The notes: a model not told the origin generated them from the letters alone. Counted from the first letter of the stretch, positions 1 through 11,075 are shown. The stretch: DNA of 64,000 bases from Tetracentron sinense (GCA_015143295.1 CM026560.1:7008501-7072500); one strand, 5' to 3'. Made by a program: numbers and translations.

Positions 1-1
1 A

Positions 2-1084
2 ACTGCATTGCTAGCAGCTGGTCAAGCTAGACAGGAGAGGCAGGTTGATGTTCACCCACCTCGTCATAACGGAGTGGAAGCTTTTAGGAGGATCAACCCT
101 CCAGCCTTCTACGGTAGTACAGATCCCTCAGTTGCTGAGTTGTGGATCATGCAACTAGAGAAGATTTTCACCGTGCTTGAGGCTACCGATGAGCAGAGAG
201 TGAAATGGGCCTCCTTCGTCATGGAAGGCGAGGCTGAACATTGGTGGAGGGCCGCATCTAGGCAGAGGAATGAAGTGCGAGCGGGACAAGAGTGGACTTG
301 GGGAGAGTTCCTCGACATCTTCTACGAGAGATACTTCCCGGTGTTTGTGAGAGATCAGAAGGAGATTGAATTCTCTACCTTGGAGCAAGGGAGGATGTCA
401 GTGGCCGAGTATGAGGCCAAGTTTGTAGAGCTTTCTAGGTTCGCTCCTCACTTGATTGCTACGGAGAGAATGAAGGCAAAGAGGTTTGAGCGAGGTTTAA
501 AGGATTTTATTCGGGAGAAAGTTTCGATACTTCAGCTCGAGTCATGTAGGGAGGTGTATCAGCGCGCCTTGATAGCTGAGAAGAATTCAGAAGAATTGTT
601 GAAGAAGAGGGAGAAGTTGCAGGCAAGCAGGTTTGTTCCCCAGGACAAGAGGTCGAGGATAGCAGGTCCTATGCCGATTGCTAGGCCTACCCCTTATCAG
701 AGGCCGACTCAGGTAGCCCCACGAGCAGCTCAGGTGGCTCCGCCTACTACTGGCATTCAGCTGTTTGATGTATGCCGCCAGTGCGGAAAGAGGCACAGAG
801 TAGGAGAGTATAGGGCAATTACGGGAGGCTGTTTTCATTGTGGAGAGGTCTCACACCGGATCCGAGATTGCCCACTCCGCATTCAGCAGGGGATTCAGTC
901 GACTCAGCCACAGGGAGTCAGGCCCCCAGTTAGGCAGTCCACACAGCAGAGGCCACCACAGGGTCCTAGACCTCAGCAGCCTCACCAGCCAGCTCAGGGT
1001 CGAGTGTTTGCTACCTCGGAGCGGGATGCACAGGCGTCCGACGACGTTGTGCAGGGTATGTTTAATTGTGCTTTAGTCAATTAA
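2..1084 (+). CDS. Ty3/gypsy Gag, 5' end outside window
   Basis: This is the capsid/nucleocapsid protein of an LTR retrotransposon. The frame is open from the window edge, so the true start lies upstream. The retrotransposon gag domain spans about residues 45-200 of the visible part and includes the EGEAEHWW and WGEFLDIFYERYFP motifs. A Gln/Pro-rich tail follows. The zinc knuckle CX2CX4HX4C (CFHCGEVSHRIRDC) is near residue 275, preceded by a second CXXC partner. The frame stops at TAA 1082-1084. Protease-pol begins 107 nt later in the same phase, separated by an intron-like segment (1056-1190). No internal stop or frameshift is visible, so the copy looks young. The Tekay/Del (chromovirus) placement comes from the chromodomain of the linked pol. 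Confidence 0.93.
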   Translation, partial: TALLAAGQARQERQVDVHPPRHNGVEAFRRINPPAFYGSTDPSVAELWIMQLEKIFTVLEATDEQRVKWASFVMEGEAEHWWRAASRQRNEVRAGQEWTWGEFLDIFYERYFPVFVRDQKEIEFSTLEQGRMSVAEYEAKFVELSRFAPHLIATERMKAKRFERGLKDFIREKVSILQLESCREVYQRALIAEKNSEELLKKREKLQASRFVPQDKRSRIAGPMPIARPTPYQRPTQVAPRAAQVAPPTTGIQLFDVCRQCGKRHRVGEYRAITGGCFHCGEVSHRIRDCPLRIQQGIQSTQPQGVRPPVRQSTQQRPPQGPRPQQPHQPAQGRVFATSERDAQASDDVVQGMFNCALVN

Positions 1085-1190
1085 AATATTGTTCTGATGC
1101 TATGTGTGTGATATTAAATATTATGTGATATGATGTAAGATGCATGTATATATTCATGATTTGACAAATTAGCTTTGTGTATTAATTCAG
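1056..1190 (+). other. Putative 135-nt intron between gag and protease
   Basis: The segment starts with a strong donor (CAGG|GTATGT) and ends with an AT-rich tract and acceptor (TTAATTCAG|GC). It is 135 nt long, a multiple of three, and holds the gag stop codon. Removing it joins gag codon CAG to pol with a glycine codon split across the junction. The resulting join matches the usual uninterrupted Gag-to-protease transition of chromoviruses. If retained, translation ends after Gag; if spliced, Gag-Pol is made. Ogre elements are known to carry an intron in gag-pol, but between protease and RT. Splicing here is inferred, not shown. Confidence 0.6.
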
Positions 1191-4100
1191 GCTCATTGTT
1201 GATAAATGATTTCCTCGCTCATGTTTTGATCGATACTGGTTCCACTCACTCCTTCGTCACACCTAGTTTTGCACGAGAATTTCTGATTGAGCCAAGTCTA
1301 TTAGATCGTGTATTGTCTATCGCTACTCCTGTTGGTACTTCTGTTATTACTGATAAGGTCTATCGAGCTTGTGATATTCGAGTAGGCCAGAGAGAGATGC
1401 CAGCTGATCTGATTGTCCTTGAGTTCCAAGATTTTGACGTCATTTTAGGCATGGATTGGCTTTCCAAATACCATGGGCATGTTGACTGTTTTGGGAAGGT
1501 AGTCAACTTTAGACCAATCAGTGAGCCCTCTTTTCGTTTCCAAGGGTTGAAGAAGAAGGACTTAGCTCGTTTCGCGGCATTGAGTCTTACTACCTCGGAA
1601 GCACCAGATTTCTCAAGTATTCCAGTTGTAGAGGAATTCATGGATGTCTTTCCTAAAGACTTACCGGGTTTGCCACCGGATAGAGAAGTAGAGTTCGCAA
1701 TTGAGTTGGTTCCGGGTACGGCACCCATCTCTAAAGCTCCGTATAGGATGGCTCCAGCAGAGTTGAAAGAGCTTAAGGAGCAAATTGACGAACTGCTTGG
1801 TCTTGGATTTATCCGCCCAAGTGCATCACCTTGGGGAGCTCCTGTTTTGTTTGTGAAGAAGAAGGATGGTTCGATGAGGATGTGCATCGACTATCGGCAA
1901 CTGAACAAGGTCACCATCAAGAACAAATATCCTTTACCTAGGATCGATGACTTGTTTGATCAGTTGCAAGGAGCTAAGTATTTCTCCAAGATCGACTTAA
2001 GGTCAGGCTACCATCAACTGAAGATAAAGGTGGAAGATGTGCCTAAGTCGGCTTTCAGGACCAGATATGGGCATTTTGAATTCTTAGTCATGCCGTTCGG
2101 TTTGACAAACGCCCCGGCAGCATTCATGGATCTCATGAACAGGATCTTCAAGCCGACTCTGGACCGCTTTGTGATCGTGTTTGTGGATGACATTTTAGTG
2201 TACTCCAGGACACAGAAGGAGCATGAGATGCATCTCCGGATCACCCTGAAGATACTCCGTGAGCATAAGCTATATGCTAAGCTTAGCAAGTGCGAGTTTT
2301 GGCTAGAAAAAGTAGCATTTCTAGGCCATGTGGTGTCAGAAGAGGGGATTTCAGTTGACCCTGCTAAGATAGAAGCAGTGGAAGGATGGGGAAGACCTAA
2401 GAGTGTTACAGAGGTTCGAAGTTTCTTGGGCCTAGCTGGATATTATCGAAGATTTGTGGAAGGTTTTTCTAGTTTGGCAGCTCCGCTTACTCATCTAACT
2501 CGAAAGAACGCTAGATTCGAGTGGAATGAGAAATGTGAGAAGAGTTTTCTTGAGTTGAATAAGCGTCTCACCACCGCTCCGATCTTGACTGTTCCATCGG
2601 GTAGTGAAGTTTTTGTGGTGTATAGTGATGCCTCACTCGTTGGGTTAGGTTGTGTTCTCATGCAACACGGGAAGGTGATTGCCTATGCTTCTCGGCAGTT
2701 GAAAGACCACGAGAAGAACTATCCTACCCATGATTTGGAGTTGGCAGCCTTGGTTTTTGCTCTTAAGATCTGGAGACACTACTTGTACGGTGCACAGTTT
2801 GAAGTTTTCACCGACCACAAAAGTCTAAAGTATTTATTCTCGCAGAAAGAGCTGAATTTGAGGCAGCGTCGTTGGGTGGAATTCCTCAAGGATTACGATT
2901 GTTCTATCCAGTACCACCCAGGGAAAGCGAATGTAGTGGCAGATGCGCTAAGTAGGAGACCTACTGGGTTCTTGGCACACTTGATGGTCCAAGAATGGAA
3001 GCTACTAGAAGAGGCTTCTAGCCTTGATGCAGGTTTCAGTGTTGGAGCTTCTGGAGCCTTGTTGGCTAACATTATGGTCAGGCCAACCTTATTGGACAGG
3101 ATTAAGGACTTGCAGTGGAATGATGGAGAACTGCACGCTGCCATGAATAAGTCACTGAGCAGCGGGTTTGAGGAATTCTCTTGGAGGGATGGTGGAGTTT
3201 GTTTCAAGGGTAGACTTTGTGTTCCGGATGATGAGGATTTAAGAAGGGAGATTCTGGATGAAGCACACAAGTCCAAGTACACCGTGCATCCGGGAGGTAC
3301 TAAGATGTACCAGAACCTCAAGAAGTATTTCTGGTGGAAAGGTATGAAGAAAGATGTGGCTACCTTTGTATCCAAGTGTTTGGTGTGTCAGCAGGTGAAG
3401 GCCGAACACAGGAGGCCGGCAGGACTTCTTCAGTCTCTTCCTATTCCAGAGTGGAAGTGGGAAAATATCTCCATGGATTTTGTTGTTGGTTTGCCAAAGA
3501 CGGCCAAGAACTTTGATGCCATTTGGGTTGTGGTTGACCGATTGACCAAATCAGCTCATTTTCTTCCATATTGGACCACTTTCAACTCCAATCAATTGGC
3601 TAACCTCTATATCAAAGAGATAGTCCGTTTGCATGGAGTGCCAGTTAGCATTGTTTCTGATCGAGATCCGAGATTTACATCCAGATTCTGGAAGAGTTTT
3701 CAGCAGGCCATGGGTTCCCATTTGGATTTTAGTACGGCATTTCATCCGCAGACAGATGGGCAAACTGAAAGAGTGAACCAGATCATAGAGGACATGCTAC
3801 GAGCTTGCATGTTAGACTTTCAGGGTAGTTGGGTTGATCACTTGCCGTTGGTTGAGTTTGCCTACAACAACAGCTATCAAGCTAGCATTCAGATGGCACC
3901 GTTTGAGGCACTTTATGGGAGGAGTTGTCGTTCACCTTTGTGTTGGGACGAAGTTGGTGAGAGGAAGCTTTTGGGTCCCGAGCTCGTTGGTCAGACTGTG
4001 GATAGAGTTCAGTTGATCAGGGAGAGGTTGAAAGCAGCTCAGAGTAGACAGAAGAGCTATGCCGATATTCGGAGGAGAGATCTTGAGTTCCAAGTCGGAG

Positions 4101-4513
4101 ATTTTGTATTTGTTAAGATCTCACCTACGAAGGGGGTGATGAGGTTTGGCAAGCGAGGCAAGCTCAGTCCGAGATATGTGGGTCCTTTTGAGATCATCAC
4201 CCGAGTCGGGGAGGTTGCTTATCGGGTTATCTTACCACCTCACATGGAAGGAGTGCATAATGTTTTTCACATCTCTATGTTGAGGAAGTACATAGCGGAT
4301 CCTTCACATGTCATTCATTTGGAACCGTTGGAAATTCGGGAAGATTTGACTCTAGTGGAGCAACCGGCTCGAATTTTGGACCGGAAAGAGCAAGTTTTGC
4401 GTTCTAAGGTCATTCCTCTTGTGCTCTTGCAATGGGAGCATCACTCTAGAGAAGAGGCTACTTGGGAGAGAGAAGCCGAGGTCCGCGAAAAGTACCCGCA
4501 CTTATTCACCTAA
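1191..4513 (+). CDS. Ty3/gypsy chromovirus Pol (PR-RT-RH-IN-CHR), intact
   Basis: This is the polyprotein for protease, reverse transcriptase, RNase H and integrase. The frame is open from 1175, but the coding part probably starts at 1191 after splicing. Protease has the DTG site about 15 residues in. RT has [12 protein letters not shown], the [11 protein letters not shown] block and the FVDD active site near 2180-2195. RNase H follows ([19 protein letters not shown]). Integrase shows an HHCC zinc site (HPGG, CLVC) and a DD35E triad: MDF near 3475, SDRDPRF near 3660, and TDGQTERVN with its E about 35 residues later. The GPF/Y-like module ([18 protein letters not shown]) and a C-terminal chromodomain (ILDRKE through [15 protein letters not shown]) complete it. 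No stops interrupt it. Order and chromodomain indicate a Tekay/Del-type chromovirus. Confidence 0.95.
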
Positions 4514-4539
4514 GGTACGTAATTTCGAGGACGAAATTC

Positions 4540-4555
4540 TTTTAAGGGGGGAGGA
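4540..4555 (+). other. Polypurine tract for plus-strand priming
   Basis: A purine run (AAGGGGGGAGGA) lies directly before the LTR start TGTAGAGACCC and 27 nt after the pol stop. A near-identical tract precedes the LTR at 61807, as expected for the same lineage. Confidence 0.88.
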
Positions 4556-5047
4556 TGTAGAGACCCGAATCTTTTTCATGTTTTTATTTCATTGTGTTAA
4601 GGGTATTTTAGCCCTTGTGATGTTTGATATTTATTGTTTTTTTTATGCCTAATTATTGTGGTGTAAACTAGGCTTAATCAACTTGTAACGGATGGATGTC
4701 ATGGCACATCCTAAACTTTAGGAAGCTCTAGTTTTAGAACCGTTTACCGGAATTGTGTGATTCTTGAACCATTAGAAAGGTGTTGGAATCCTCTTCGAGA
4801 TTCATGTTTAGTGTTTTTCCTCATTTTGAGTTTAAGTCAAGTCAATAGTGAGTTTTGTCTAATGGAATTGCAGATCAGTCAATTTTGGGGATATTTTAGT
4901 CTATAAATTAAGTGGAAATTAGAAATTCTAAAACGCCAGAAATGTTCGTTTTCGAAAGACGAATCCAACCCAAGTTGAATCGTCAAAATCCGACGAACGA
5001 GTCAAAAGTTATGGCCAAAACAGTAAAGGGAGTCAAAACCTGCAGGA

Positions 5048-5233
5048 ACCGATCGCTCGGTCAGAACCAGCGATCGATCGGTCCAAAACCGATCGATCGG
5101 TATCTATCGACTGGTCCAAAATTTTGTATGGGAAAATTTTCCAGAGAGTGTGTTTTTGACCGATCGCCCGGTCATAAACACCGATCGATCGGTAGGCAAC
5201 CGATCGCTCGGTCATTACCACCGATCGCTCGGT
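5048..5233 (+). promoter_or_regulatory. Array of ACCGATCGATCGGT palindromes upstream of TATA
   Basis: Seven full boxes are visible at 5048, 5069, 5088, 5159, 5180, 5199 and 5220, with a half-box near 5106. Each is a 14-bp inverted repeat close to ACCGATCG(A/C)TCGGT. Within the two clusters the start-to-start spacing is 19-21 bp. The same layout, including the spacer with TGGTCCAAAATTTT between the clusters, recurs in three other gypsy LTRs in this window. The position just upstream of the TATA box suggests binding sites for a dimeric protein, but no factor can be named. Confidence 0.75.
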
Positions 5234-5296
5234 CCTTCGTGTTTTTGCTGATTTTTAGTATGGGCTTTTTGGTCTTTTCGTTCTCAGACCTTGGGG

Positions 5297-5307
5297 CTAT
5301 AAATAGG
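5297..5307 (+). promoter_or_regulatory. TATA box of the LTR promoter
   Basis: CTATAAATAGG is a near-perfect plant TATA box, 64 bp downstream of the last palindrome. Transcription probably starts about 30 bp further on, which would place the R region near 5335. Confidence 0.8.
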
Positions 5308-6201
5308 GGGTCCTACTCGAAATATTAAAATACTCCACCTAGTTCTAACCTAATTTGGCAAAAAGGGGGAGAAACCCTAGGGTTTTGAGAGAGGGTTTTC
5401 TTGGAGAAGGAGGAGATTGATAGGAGATTGCAAGAAAAGTTTGGGAAGCTTCTCCAAATCGTCTCGGGAGCGTTTTGAATCCAAGGGAGGGATTCCTAAG
5501 GTCGATATACTATCCTAATCAACTCTATTTTAAGGTTTGGTGAATGTTGATGTGCTAAGAATTGTAGAAATAGATAGTTGATGCATTTTCCCTAATTTTC
5601 TATGAAATAAGCTAATTATGGATGGGAATGTGAATGGATATGTGGATTGGAAATGTGGATAGAATGTATGGAGGATGGGAAATGTATGGAGGATGGGATT
5701 AATTGGTGGATGTGGATGAATATATTGATTGTATGGATGAATTATGGTTTGACGAATGCTTGAAAATATGGAGGAGAAATGGATTCATATTATACGTACA
5801 CAAGGTGTTTGTGAAAAGGCTTGAATGGATAAATGCTATTATACTCTTATGAAATGGTAGTAAATTGATTATGAATTGCGATATGAATTATGATAAGATA
5901 TGTATATGTGAATGGTTTGTTAAGTATGTCTAATTATTTGCATGGAAATTGATAGTCGGGAAGGTAAGAACTTAGAGGAACATCTCTCAAACCGGGAATT
6001 CTCTAACTATTTGGTATGGGACAGTATAGTGGAGTTTCCATGATGGGAGATCGGAACCTAAGCAATTACCAACTCGAATATTAATTTCGACACTTAAGCA
6101 CATATGCACGTGTATGTTAAGATAAGAGTCTCACAAGTCACACATATGGACTACAAGCATGAACATGGCATACGTATGACATTCTGAATAAGCATAAGCA
6201 T

Positions 6202-6350
6202 GGCATGGTCCGTATCCGCCAAGAACGGCATGTCTCATTACTGTGTGATCTGAATAAGTGCATAAGGCATGGTCCGTATCCGCCAAGAACGGCATGTCTC
6301 ATTACTGTATGATCTGAATAAGTGCATAAGCATAAGCATAAGCATAAGCA
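6202..6350 (+). repeat. 64-bp tandem duplication plus GCATAA run in LTR
   Basis: Two almost identical 64-bp units start at 6202 and 6266 (GGCATGGTCCGTATCCGCC at the start of each). A short run of AGCATA hexamers follows. This is typical slippage within an LTR. Confidence 0.85.
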
Positions 6351-6558
6351 TCTCACAAGCACGTGGTCTCGTAAGCATAAGTACCTCATAAGTGTATGGT
6401 TTTCTAAGTCTAAGATTCTCACAAGTACACGAGTCAAGGTGATGATATGATGTATATGCGCACACGTTCTTCCGCACTCTGATTATGTTATTATGCTATT
6501 GGATATGTTTCTGACTAAGTGCAGGTATATCATTATTGTTGGTTGGATTTTATATACA

Positions 6559-6714
6559 CTGAGTACCTTTGTACTCAGCCGGACTTTTGTCTTGGCAGGT
6601 ATAGAGCAGGAGTACACGGTGGAGCCGTGGGTTGAGGAAACATACATTGAGGAAGGAGGTGAAGGTGAGCCTTCTGAGGAGGGAGCCGGAGACTTGGGCG
6701 GCTACACCTCTTAG
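6559..6714 (+). other. Conserved LTR hairpin and acidic mini-ORF
   Basis: A perfect hairpin CTGAGTAC-CTTT-GTACTCAG (6559-6578) is followed by a T-rich stretch and GGCAGGT. A short acidic reading frame then contains PWVEETYIEE and ends TAG at 6714. The same order (hairpin, GGCAGGT or a similar T-rich tract, then VEE-x-Y-x-EE) is found in the gypsy LTRs at 45380-45501, 49798-49980 and 53869-54021. It could be a conserved RNA processing region rather than a real protein. Confidence 0.5.
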
Positions 6715-6995
6715 TTTACATTTCTTTTCTTTGAGAGAGTTTTGTATTTGACTTTTAGAGGATGTTGCCCAGTAGACTTCTTGTTAGTTGTGTATCAGAC
6801 TTGTTGGTTCTTTGTGAGTTGTATATATAGACCTCAGACTTGTGCAGGTTGGATTGGGTTTATATATCGGAATTTTATTACTCTCATTTTTGGAGACTCG
6901 TGTAGTAGCCTTGTATGCATGGTTTTAAGCAGGTTTAAGTAATGTGGCGATTCTAAAGTCCTATTTTAGCCTTGTGGGATTTTGGGGTCGTTACA

Positions 6996-7380
6996 CTAGG
7001 GGCCATGGTTTTAGGGTTTAAGTCCTGAGGACTCTAGGGCTAGGCTAGAGTTTCGGTTTAGGGTTACCTAGGGCTAGGGTTTTGACTTAGGTTTCACTAG
7101 GGTTCACCTTAGGATTGGACCTAAAGTCAACTGGGGGTTTACCTAGGGCTAGGGTTTTGACTTAGGTTTCATTAGGGTTCACCTTAGGATTGGACCTAAA
7201 GTCAACTGGGGGTTTACCTAGGGTTAAGTCTTAGGGTTTACCTAAGGTTAGGCTAGGGCTTACTTAGGGTTAGGGTTTGGTTCTAGGGTTTTCTAAGGTT
7301 CGACTTAGGGTGAGGCCTAAGGCTTAACTAGAGGTTTACCTAGGGTTTAGGGGACTTGGCAGGGGGTAACCATGGTTAAA
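6996..7380 (+). repeat. Telomere-like degenerate repeat with 75-bp tandem unit
   Basis: The stretch is full of TAGGG and TTTAGGG variants resembling the plant telomere repeat, but irregular. Two 75-bp units (7066-7140 and 7141-7215) differ at about one position. No gene is seen here. Confidence 0.7.
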
Positions 7381-7430
7381 AGGCTTTGACCATGGCTAGA
7401 TAGGGGTGTAAAAATTTGGTGCTTACAAGT

Positions 7431-7776
7431 CTCTCCAGTTGTAACCGGACTCTCGGGAGAGTCCAATTACGCTCTTGAGGTCGCCACATGTCCCTTATGA
7501 CACCCCTTAATTGTGGTTAAGATTCACCCATCCTTAGGGTTCACCCACCTATCCTTGTTTTTAGAAAAATTATTTAAAAATATTTTCTCTAACCACGGTT
7601 AAAAAAATTTAATATTTTTTATACAAATCAAGAATAGGTGGGTGAACCCTAGGGGTGAGTGAATCTTAACCACAGTTAAGGGGTGTCATAAGGGACACGT
7701 TAAGGGGTGTCATAGGGACATGTGGTATCCTTAGGAGCGTAACAGGACTCTCCCGAGTCTAGTTACAACTGGAGAG
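7431..7776. mobile_element. Foldback MITE, Mutator-like (346 bp)
   Basis: Terminal inverted repeats start CTCTCCAGTTGTAAC and end GTTACAACTGGAGAG. The inner arms also pair, through the CACATGTCCCTTA and GGTGGGTGAACCCTA segments. The flanks CTTACAAGT (7422-7430) and GTTACGAGT (7778-7786) look like a 9-bp target duplication with two mismatches, which fits Mutator-like elements. There is no coding capacity. Confidence 0.7.
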
Positions 7777-7829
7777 GGTTACGAGTATTTCTTAAAAGGA
7801 TGAGAGTAACCCACTAGTCATTGCTAACT

Positions 7830-8430
7830 TGACCGTATTCCAAAGTTTGAAATACGGTTATTTCGGCGCTTTTGGTCCTCCTTCCCAAATCAAAATTTCA
7901 AAATATTTGGATTTATCAATGGAATTTTGGAAATTTTTTTTTTTATATTTTATTAAATTAAATATATTAATGATATTTCACACTGAAATTTCAAAATATT
8001 TCGACCGAAATTTCAGAATATTTTATTAAAATTTAATATATTTAGATAATAATATTATTTAATTTTTAATTTTAATTTTTGAAATTTCAAGGAATTTTGA
8101 TAAAAGTTTAAATATTTTGGAATATCATTTAAAAACTAAAAAAAAAATAATTTAAAAATAAAATTTCAAAATTTTGGTCGAAATTCCAAAATTTAAATTG
8201 TCCAAAGTTTTACCCAAAATTTTTCTGAAATTTCGGTCGAAATCTACAAATCCGATATATTATATATTTCAATTTCGAGGGGTTGGAATGAAACCGAGAT
8301 TTCGCGAAATTCCAACGGGATTTCAAATCTTGCCGTATTCAACTATATTAAAAAAATTATAATAATTTGTAGTGATTGAAAGTATTTATTGTGATAAAAA
8401 TATCAAATAATCTATTTTCAACCGTCAAAC
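7830..8430. other. AT-rich stretch with GAAATTTC-type motifs, no gene
   Basis: This is AT-rich DNA with many variants of CCGAAATTTC and CAAAATATTT in both orientations. It looks like a decayed repeat. No convincing reading frame was seen. Confidence 0.5.
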
Positions 8431-8559
8431 TCTACTCTTACCATTCACCAACCATCCGTCAATTTTGCAATGTTTAATGCACTTTCTCACAAAAAAAGTA
8501 GACAGATGGCTGACAGAGGATGAGAGTATGGGTTGAGTGAGAGTAGGGCTAGCATTCCT

Positions 8560-8749
8560 CAACGGTAGTAAATGTTACCGCTGTTCTCGAAGTGGCAGAG
8601 AGCTGAAGTTATATTCGAGGGTTATTATTGGAACAATACAAATTGATATAAATCGTCGTTAAGCATCTGCTTCTCAGTGGAGAGATATCTTGCTGTTTCG
8701 GCGTCCAAGACCTTTCTTTCTCCCACTTTATTCACAAAACCCTCGTAAG
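8560..8749 (+). other. BTF3: Probable 5'UTR exon of BTF3
   Basis: The stretch is pyrimidine-rich towards the end (CTTTCTTTCTCCCACTTT) and finishes CTCGTAAG|GTATTCC, a good splice donor. T-rich, plant-intron-like sequence follows. The first coding exon begins with its ATG directly after an acceptor at 24231, so an upstream non-coding exon is required. This is the best candidate on sequence grounds. Its 5' limit is a guess, and only a transcript could confirm that it joins 24232. Confidence 0.4.
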
Positions 8750-10250
8750 GTATTCCTCCGGAAATCTCTATCTGATTTTCTTATCTGTTCTTGTTTTTCT
8801 ATAAGCATCCCTGTTTAACATAATCTGTTCCTTGATAGATTGGTGTTTTAACTGTATATGATTTCTAGGGTTTAAGGTTCTGACACTATGGTTTTCGTGT
8901 TCATAGTTGTGAATCTTCTAAGCATTTCTTGCTTTTAGTAGATATTGGGATTTGATAGGGAGAGGCAAGAATGGTTCTTCTTATTAGGATTCTGGATTTT
9001 GGTTGTATGATAAACCTTTTAGGGTTTCTTTTGCTTTGAGATGGGTCTTCTATGTTTAGGGTTTTTCCTTCTTCTTCATCTTCATGACCTTATGCAACTA
9101 CTCGGGCTTTATACATCTTTTCTGTGGTGACTGGTGAGGTGATTGTGTTCTACTTTTAGTGCAATTAATTCTGCTGTGCTGCTACCACTGTTGGTTGAGT
9201 AAAAGCACCCTTGTGCTGCATGTTCTTATCCAATTTTCTGTGGATGTGCTGTGCCTGTAGGCAGTGTGGAACATATGCCTTTATATAGAAAGATTATCTG
9301 TTAGTGTGATTTTTTTTGGGTCGATAAATGTTCTCTTCCTCACTGCATATGTAAATTCACATAAAAATGCAAATAAGTTGGCATCCCATTTATGTTGACC
9401 AGTGGAGAGGGATAGGGGCAAACATCTCTGTTGCTGTTGATGGATTAAAAACAGAGAACATTGAGTGTTGAGGGATACATGACTCATATTCTCAAACATG
9501 TCTCAACTAATTTGTATAGTTGTTTCTAGTTTTGAATTTATTCTCATGTGTATTTCTTTTTCTTGTGGAATGGAGAAAAAGTACATATTATCTATTTCCT
9601 TTGAACATTGAAAGACTGAACATCTTTTTCCAACAAATGCTTTCTTCATAATGCTATTCCTTAGTGAAGGTCACTGAATCAACATTTTTTGGTTTTTTTT
9701 TCTTGTGTTCTTGTTTATCTGATACAATCTAAACTAGCAACTTTATGCTTTACTTTGAGCAGATTCAAAATTGTATCTATTGTGTAAGTGGTTTGTTGGG
9801 AAGTAGACATTTCTAAAATGGAGTGACTCTAAAAGTTGCTTGGGCGTGTTAGGACAACTGATGACTGATGAGACCAGTGTTTTAAAACTCGAAAACTCAA
9901 CTATTGACTCAAAAAATCGATAAAAACTCGTTCAAATCGTAGGACTTGTATGGTTTGAATCGCAAATCAAATGAGATTTACCCAATCAAGATTTTCACCT
10001 ATGATTTCAATCGTTTTGCTTGAGATTTGATTCAAATTGTAGGATTTGTATCGCAAATCGCAAGGATTTAACAATCATGGATGAGAGAGAGAGAGAGAGA
10101 GACTTGCTTGTTGCCAAAGAGGAGCTTTCTTTGAAGAGACGAGATAATTCGCCTTAACATCCCCTCCCTTTTATTCTTCTAGAGAGAAAAAAAAGTAACT
10201 TGGTCGAGTCATTCTAGTCAATAGGTCGGTTCAGCTTGGCTAACTCGACC
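8750..10250 (+). other. First part of BTF3 intron 1, little TE content seen
   Basis: T-rich, non-coding sequence without recognised repeats apart from a GA run (10083-10102). From 10251 the intron is occupied by retrotransposon sequence. Confidence 0.45.
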
Positions 10251-10339
10251 TGTCGCGACCCAACTTATCCCTCGAGTCTTGATGAAAATCTTAGACATTA
10301 TTAAACTATCTATTGGTCTTAAAAATTTTTTTTTGGTCA
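10251..10339 (-). repeat. 3' LTR remnant of the minus-strand gypsy element
   Basis: It starts TGTCGCGACCC and ends near GGTCA, next to a degenerate polypurine tract on the minus strand (10345-10385). Only about 45 bp align with the 5' LTR end at 22975, so most of the LTR has been lost. Confidence 0.55.
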
Positions 10340-11061
10340 TGATATACTCCCTTCTAAAAATAATTTCTTCCTCAAAATTAGTTCATACCTCAATTGGTTA
10401 ATAGCTAGGGGTGCTTTTCCTTGATTATATCTTCTTGTTGTTGGCTAGGTATTGACCCTAAAGGGGGGTGAATAGGGTTTATGACAGATTTAAAAATACG
10501 ACTCTAAGTCTTTTATGTGGAAATGAAGATTGTGCAACTAATAAAAATAAGTAATGCAATACAGAATTTAAGGAGTAGAGTTTAGCGAGTCAAACACCAA
10601 GATTTGTTCATGAGGTTTGGCAAATCCAGCCTACTCCCCAAGCTATTCCAGCTAGAGGATTCACCACAATTCTTTTAATCGCACAGACTTCTTCCCAGGT
10701 GAAGTCTAAACCGTTACAGCATCTCTTGCAGGTCGAGACACAACCCTTACAATCCCTCCTTCAGACCGGGACAGAACCTTTACACCACAAGAGCACTTCT
10801 CTCTCTTGCTGAAACGAAGCAACAACTTCAAGTGCAAGAATCCAAGGTTCTTGACTTTCTTTTACAAATGATAATTTGGATTTTTAATCTGAAGAAAAGC
10901 ATAGCACTCTCTGATTTCTAATAAAATCACTCAATAGTGGGCGTTGAAAAGCTCAGAAAAATAGAGTATGAGGATTTGAAGATTTTTCACTTAGAACAAT
11001 GATGAATGAGATTCATGTGATTTGGATTTGAGCATCTGTGCTTAATCATTCATATTTAATC

Positions 11062-11075
11062 TTTATTTATAGATC
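11062..11075 (-). promoter_or_regulatory. TATA box of the SIRE-like LTR
   Basis: The minus strand reads GATCTATAAATAAAG about 90 bp downstream of the nearest palindrome pair. Confidence 0.6.

Larger units (their letters stand above)
4556..6995 (+). repeat. 3' LTR of the first gypsy element (2440 bp)
   Basis: The LTR begins TGTAGAGACCC right after the polypurine tract and ends GGGGTCGTTACA, with TG...CA termini and a TGTA/TACA inverted end. U3 carries an array of ACCGATCGATCGGT-type palindromes (5048-5233) followed by a TATA box at 5297. Downstream it holds GGATG-rich short repeats (5630-5760), a 64-bp tandem duplication (6202-6329), a hairpin at 6559-6578 and a short acidic reading frame. 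The 5' LTR is outside the window, so identity between LTRs cannot be checked. The 3' target-site copy would be CTAGG at 6996-7000. Confidence 0.9.

Noticed and set aside
1360-1887. Minus-strand 175-codon frame inside pol
   Set aside because: It is the antisense shadow of the intact protease/RT coding sequence.
5048-5233. CRISPR-like look of regularly spaced palindromes
   Set aside because: Boxes are only 14 bp, spacers are 5-9 bp and conserved between copies, and the setting is a plant LTR promoter without cas genes.
6138-6477. Minus-strand frames with repeated LMLMLM and YSNETCRSWRIRTMP
   Set aside because: They come from the 64-bp tandem duplication and GCATAA run in the LTR, opposite to the element's transcription.
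6996-7380. A telomere or true interstitial telomeric array
   Set aside because: The TAGGG motifs are irregular and form a 75-bp unit; perfect TTTAGGG runs are absent.
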